In this document: positions 13,505 through 16,293 of the stretch, piece after piece | Numbering within the stretch: the stretch's first letter is position 1 | Layout of the letters: the number at the start of each line of letters is the position of its first letter | DNA from: Paracoccaceae bacterium | GTDB lineage: Bacteria; Pseudomonadota; Alphaproteobacteria; Rhodobacterales; Rhodobacteraceae | Direction of reading: 5' to 3' | Length of the DNA: 16,293 bases | NCBI GenBank assembly: GCA_007131945.1 | Contig: SLPP01000234.1 | Coordinates: 1-16,293, forward strand | The notes under the pieces: generated by a model | Databases searched by the model: none | What the model saw: the letters and a program-made list of their open reading frames with translations, nothing else | What the model was told of the DNA's origin: nothing | Program-made: the position numbers and the translations under genes

Positions 13505-14683
13505 TCACTCGGCCGCCGCGACCCCGGCCGCGGCCGGCGCCTCGCTGCGCGGCGGCTCGCCGATCTGTTCGTCGGGATCGATCTCGGGCAGGCCCTCGCG
13601 CGAGAGCAGGATGGCGACCGGCCGGGCCGCCGGGATATGCGAGCAGACGATCATCGTCGCCACCATGATCGGCACCGCGAGGAACATCCCCGGCACCCCC
13701 CAGACCGCACCCCAGAAGGCGAGCGAGATGATGATGCCGAAGGAGGAGAGCCGCAGCGTGCGCCCCATCAGCATCGGGTCGATGACCGAGCCGAGGGTGA
13801 ATTGCAGCATGCCGACGATGACGAAGATCAGGATCGCGAAAGCCGGTTCGGTGACCTGCATGTAGGCGACGAGCGCGACGAGGAAGGTCGCGATGATCGA
13901 GCCGACCGAGGGCATGTAGTTCAGAAGGAAGGTCAGGATCCCCATCGCCGCGGCAAATTCGAGCCCGAAGAAGATCATCACCAGATAGACCGCGAAGCCG
14001 GTGACCGCGCTGACCCCGGTCTTCACCAGGAGGTAGCGGTTCACCCGGCGGATGATCGAATGGATGATCCGGCTGATCCGCTCGGCCCGGGCCTTGTCCT
14101 GCAACAGGTTCGCGAGCTTGGTGTCGAACCAGATCCGCTCGGCAAACAGGAAGCCGACGAACAGGATCACCAGCGTCGTCGCCGAGAGCAGGTTCCCCGC
14201 CTGCCCGGCCGCGGTGCGGATATAGCCCGAAAGCGGGATCGAGCGGATCGAGGCGGCGACGGCGGCCTCGGTATCCTCGCCCATCCAGGAAAAGAGCTGG
14301 GCGATCGCGATGACCGCCTGGTCGGTATAGGCGATCGTGGTCGTGACCACCGTGTTGATCTGCGACAGGACGATGGCGAGAAGCGTGAAGAGGATGCTCG
14401 AGATCAGCGCCATCGCCGCCAGCGAGGCGACGACCCGCGTGATCCGCCAGGAGCCGATCCTGAGCTTCGAGATCGAGTTGATCGCGTCGGTGGTGAGCGA
14501 GAAGAGGATGATCGCGACGACGAGCGAGATCAGGATGAACCGCGCCTGCACCAGCAGGAAGAGGATGACGGCAAAGGCGATGATGCCCAGAAGCCATGTC
14601 TGCAGACGGTCACGCCCGCGCAGGCTCAGACGGGCCACAGGCTGCAGCCCTTTCTCGGCAGGGTCATGGTCGCGCGCGGACAT
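13505..14683 (-). CDS. AI-2E family transporter (PerM/YdiK/TqsA type)
   Basis: This is a 392-residue inner-membrane protein of the AI-2E transporter family. Members are described as exporters of autoinducer-2 or other small molecules, or as Na+/H+ antiporters, and most have no known substrate. A cytoplasmic N-tail (1-28) is followed by two helices (about 29-65), another at about 82-108, a long amphipathic region (about 110-215), and the conserved C-terminal helix bundle. Family marks are N-Y-M-P-S-V-G-S at 255-262 (usually N-[FY]-[IV]-P-x-x-G), D-P-x-x-M-G-R-T-L at 302-310, and the final G-I-I-I-S-L-A-F-W-G-x-x-W-G-x-P-G block at about 316-332. The tail from 362 is acidic, then Ala/Pro-rich. 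The start at 14683 has no good ribosome binding site, but no better in-frame ATG was found. It lies 18 bases downstream of the DUF1638-like gene and probably shares the ccm transcript. Confidence 0.92.
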   Translation of the reverse strand: MSARDHDPAEKGLQPVARLSLRGRDRLQTWLLGIIAFAVILFLLVQARFILISLVVAIILFSLTTDAINSISKLRIGSWRITRVVASLAAMALISSILFTLLAIVLSQINTVVTTTIAYTDQAVIAIAQLFSWMGEDTEAAVAASIRSIPLSGYIRTAAGQAGNLLSATTLVILFVGFLFAERIWFDTKLANLLQDKARAERISRIIHSIIRRVNRYLLVKTGVSAVTGFAVYLVMIFFGLEFAAAMGILTFLLNYMPSVGSIIATFLVALVAYMQVTEPAFAILIFVIVGMLQFTLGSVIDPMLMGRTLRLSSFGIIISLAFWGAVWGVPGMFLAVPIMVATMIVCSHIPAARPVAILLSREGLPEIDPDEQIGEPPRSEAPAAAGVAAAE

Positions 14684-14701
14684 CGGGACTCGGAACCGGG
14701 C

Positions 14702-15421
14702 TCAGTTGTCTTCTGCAAGGTAGGGCCTGCGCGGCGGCGAAACAACTGGCAATCCACTGGCGCCGGGAGCATCGGCCACGCGCGCGGCATGCGCGAGCGC
14801 GCCGGTGAGGTCGCCGTAGCCGGTCAGGCGGCGCTCGTAGGCCAGGCCCAGCCGTTCGGCGGCGGCGCGGGCGCGGGCGTCGAGCGCGGCATCGTCGGTC
14901 TGCGCCAGGTAGACCAGTTTCTCGTAGTTGCCGAACATCATCGGGATCAATTCGGGGTGGCGGTCGAAGCCCATCGGCTTCCAGACGAAGGCGTCGAACT
15001 GGCGGACCAGGAAATCGGTCAGGTAGAAGGCCGTGATCTCGGTCTCCGCATGCGCGGCGAAGGTCTCGAGCCCTTCGAAGAAGGCGTAGCAATGCGGGCC
15101 GGCGACCATCTCGACGCCCAGCGTCTCGCAGCGCGCCTGCAGGGCGCCGCCGGTGCCGCAATCGGCATAGACGACGAAGACCGCGGCGTATCGATCGCGG
15201 TACTTCCGCACCGCCGCCTCGACGGCATCGGGGATCCGGTCGGGCCAGAGATGGAGGTTCGCGGGCAGGCAATGCAGGTCGAGGTGGCTCCAGCCGTTCG
15301 CCGCCTTCAGCGCCAGGATCTCGTGCGCCAGAGCCCCGCAGGCCAGGAGCAGCACCCGCCCCTCGCCGCGCGCTGCAAGGCCCTTCTCGGTCAGCACGGC
15401 GTCGGCGGGCGGCCTGGTCAT
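14702..15421 (-). CDS. DUF1638-like Cys/His-rich protein of unknown function
   Basis: This 239-residue soluble protein has no signal peptide or membrane helix. I recognise it as a probable DUF1638 (PF07796) member, a family without an established function. From memory, its genes often accompany corrinoid methyltransferase genes; none is visible here. Possible metal or cofactor ligands recur in short motifs: A-C-G-A-L-A-H-E at 27-34, H-C-L-P-A-N-L-H at 50-57, Y-A-D-C-G-T-G-G at 85-92, Cys98 and G-P-H-C-Y-A-F at 108-114. The pattern suggests an alternating beta/alpha fold with Cys and His near strand ends. Translation starts at 15421, 5 bases after the ccmG stop codon, so it is almost certainly co-transcribed with the cytochrome c maturation genes. 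An ATG further upstream would lie inside ccmG and is unlikely. A link to haem, metal or thiol handling is suggested only by position and by these residues. Confidence 0.8.
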   Translation of the reverse strand: MTRPPADAVLTEKGLAARGEGRVLLLACGALAHEILALKAANGWSHLDLHCLPANLHLWPDRIPDAVEAAVRKYRDRYAAVFVVYADCGTGGALQARCETLGVEMVAGPHCYAFFEGLETFAAHAETEITAFYLTDFLVRQFDAFVWKPMGFDRHPELIPMMFGNYEKLVYLAQTDDAALDARARAAAERLGLAYERRLTGYGDLTGALAHAARVADAPGASGLPVVSPPRRPYLAEDN

Positions 15422-15426
15422 GGCGG

Positions 15427-15966
15427 TTAGTTCCCGGCCGCCTGCGCCATGGCCGGGCGGAAGCGGGAATCGACGATCTCGTCGGTGATCGGGCCGGCAT
15501 AGCGCATCACGATGTTGCCCTGCCCGTCGACGACGAAGGTCTCGGGCAGGCCCACGACGCCCCAGTCGAGCCCCAGCCGGGCGCGCGGATCGGCGCCGAT
15601 GGCGGCGAACGGATCGCCCAGTTCGACCAGGAAGGCCTCGGCCCGGTCGGGCTGGTCGCGGTAGTTCACGCCCAGAACGGTGACGCCCTCGTCGGCCAGC
15701 GCCTGCAGCACCGGGTGTTCGGCGCGGCAGGGCGGGCACCAGGAGGCCCAGAAATTGACCAGCGTCACCTCGCCCGAGCGGATGTGATCGTCGGTCAGGA
15801 GCGTCCGCCCCGGCATCTCTTCCAGCTGGATCGTCGGTGCCGCCTGCCCGGCGCGGGCCGAGGGCAGGTCGTCGCGATCCTCGCGCAGGTTGCCGACGGC
15901 GACGAAGGCGACGAAGCCCGCGAGCAGCGCCGGCGGCAGGATCATGAGCGGTTTGAACTTAGCCAT
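15427..15966 (-). CDS. ccmG: CcmG/DsbE, periplasmic thiol:disulfide oxidoreductase for cytochrome c maturation
   Basis: This 179-residue protein is membrane-anchored. A single N-terminal helix (about residues 6-25) is followed by a periplasmic thioredoxin domain. The active site W-C-P-P-C has its Trp at 76 and cysteines at 77 and 80. The cis-proline region G-L-P-E-T-F (139-144) includes the acidic residue usual for CcmG, which reduces the CXXCH cysteines of apocytochrome c (directly or through CcmH) before haem attachment. The conserved G-V-N-Y-R-D segment (99-104) after the second strand is also typical of CcmG. The ATG at 15966 overlaps the last 8 bases of ccmD, so the genes are translationally coupled. 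Gene order ccmC-ccmD-ccmG supports the assignment over a general thioredoxin-like protein such as ResA. Confidence 0.95.
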   Translation of the reverse strand: MAKFKPLMILPPALLAGFVAFVAVGNLREDRDDLPSARAGQAAPTIQLEEMPGRTLLTDDHIRSGEVTLVNFWASWCPPCRAEHPVLQALADEGVTVLGVNYRDQPDRAEAFLVELGDPFAAIGADPRARLGLDWGVVGLPETFVVDGQGNIVMRYAGPITDEIVDSRFRPAMAQAAGN

Positions 15967-16123
15967 GTCGTTTGCGCTCCGAACGGTTTTCGATCTGGTC
16001 GAGTTCGGCCCGAACGCGGCGTCCGCGCAGCCAGACCCAGGCGATCAGCCCGCCCAGAAGCGCCAGCGAACCGAGCCAAGCCAGCGTCACCTCGACCGCA
16101 TAGGCGCCTAGATCGGGCATCAT
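15959..16123 (-). CDS. ccmD: CcmD, small haem exporter accessory protein
   Basis: This 54-residue single-span membrane protein has a short periplasmic N-terminus (M-M-P-D-L-G-A-Y), one hydrophobic helix at about residues 12-32, and a basic cytoplasmic tail with R-x-x-R-x-E-L. These are the expected features of CcmD, which helps release holo-CcmE from the CcmABC haem-handling complex. The ATG at 16123 overlaps the ccmC stop as ATGA and lies 7 bases behind the AAAGGA ribosome site (16131-16136), so it is preferred over the ATG at 16120. The 3' end overlaps ccmG by 8 bases. It is easily missed because of its size, but position and composition make it secure. Confidence 0.9.
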   Translation of the reverse strand: MMPDLGAYAVEVTLAWLGSLALLGGLIAWVWLRGRRVRAELDQIENRSERKRHG

Positions 16124-16293
16124 GCATACATCCTTTCGCGGACCATCAGCGCCCGGTAACGGCGCGCCCGGATTTCGGTCCGCGTCCCGGCCAGGAGGAG
16201 CGCGACGAAAAGCAGCGTGAAGCCCGCCATGCAGGCATAGAGCGGCGCCTTGTAGGCCCAGTCCATCCGCGTGCCGGGGGCGAGGCTCAAAGA
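16120..16293 (-). CDS. ccmC: CcmC, haem transporter subunit (C-terminal 57 residues only)
   Basis: Only the last 57 residues are inside the window; the gene continues beyond base 16293. The visible part holds a hydrophobic helix (A-C-M-A-G-F-T-L-L-F-V-A-L-L-L-A-G) followed by T-R-T-E-I-R-A-R-R. That resembles the final helix and cytoplasmic tail of CcmC, the membrane protein that loads haem onto CcmE. The W-W-D haem-binding motif lies upstream, outside the window. The stop overlaps the ccmD start by ATGA. The call rests mainly on this tail and on ccmD and ccmG following in the classical order. Confidence 0.85.
   Translation of the reverse strand, partial: SLSLAPGTRMDWAYKAPLYACMAGFTLLFVALLLAGTRTEIRARRYRALMVRERMYA

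Noticed and set aside
13637..15430. Plus-strand frame of 597 codons, highly charged (Asp/Arg/Glu/His/Gln)
   Set aside because: It is antisense to the AI-2E transporter and DUF1638-like genes. Hydrophobic helices read backwards give exactly this Asp/Arg/His/Gln-rich pattern.
1..16293. CRISPR arrays, tRNA or rRNA genes, insertion sequences, integrases or toxin-antitoxin pairs
   Set aside because: None was seen by eye on either strand. The genes are housekeeping-type and of uniform composition, with no sign of a recently acquired island.

Overview
The window is GC-rich DNA that is almost entirely protein-coding. It most likely comes from the chromosome of an alphaproteobacterium of the Rhodobacterales type. 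This rests on codon and GC character, on the tight ccmC-ccmD-ccmG order, on a Tat-type peptide-binding protein encoded beside a fused two-domain ABC ATPase, and on gene families typical of that group. No RNA gene, insertion sequence, CRISPR array, prophage or integrase was seen. The lineage is inferred from gene content and was not tested.

Layout. (1) Positions 154-5340, plus strand: a complete dipeptide/oligopeptide-type ABC importer operon. It encodes a Tat-exported binding protein, two DppB/DppC-type permeases and one protein carrying both ATPase domains. A 10-bp GC hairpin lies between the binding-protein gene and the permeases. (2) Positions 5341-5530: a convergent non-coding gap of 190 bases holding a 15-base palindrome and a weak terminator-like hairpin. 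(3) Positions 5531-8612, minus strand: a Lon-related ATP-dependent protease and, overlapping its stop codon, a divergent universal-stress-protein-like gene. (4) Positions 8755-13486, plus strand: a small four-helix membrane protein, a CysK-family cysteine synthase with unusual active-site loops, a large MscS-type channel with a periplasmic N-terminal domain, and an AlaX-type alanyl-tRNA editing protein. Channel and AlaX genes overlap by ATGA. (5) Positions 13505-16293, minus strand: the 3' end of ccmC, then ccmD, ccmG, a DUF1638-like protein and an AI-2E family transporter, packed with overlaps or gaps of at most 18 bases.

Functional reading. The first block imports a peptide or similar small solute. 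The second is a proteolysis/stress pair. The third joins sulfur amino-acid synthesis (a serine-derived substrate), osmotic release and removal of Ser or Gly from mischarged tRNA-Ala. The fourth is cytochrome c maturation (haem delivery and apocytochrome thiol reduction) with an uncharacterised Cys/His-rich protein placed directly behind ccmG. Most of the window is ordinary core genome. The observations most worth following are the DUF1638 gene inside the ccm transcription unit, the atypical CysK loops with their coupling to MscS and AlaX, and the degenerate P-loop of the Lon-like protease. I did not find convincing evidence of a wholly new system.
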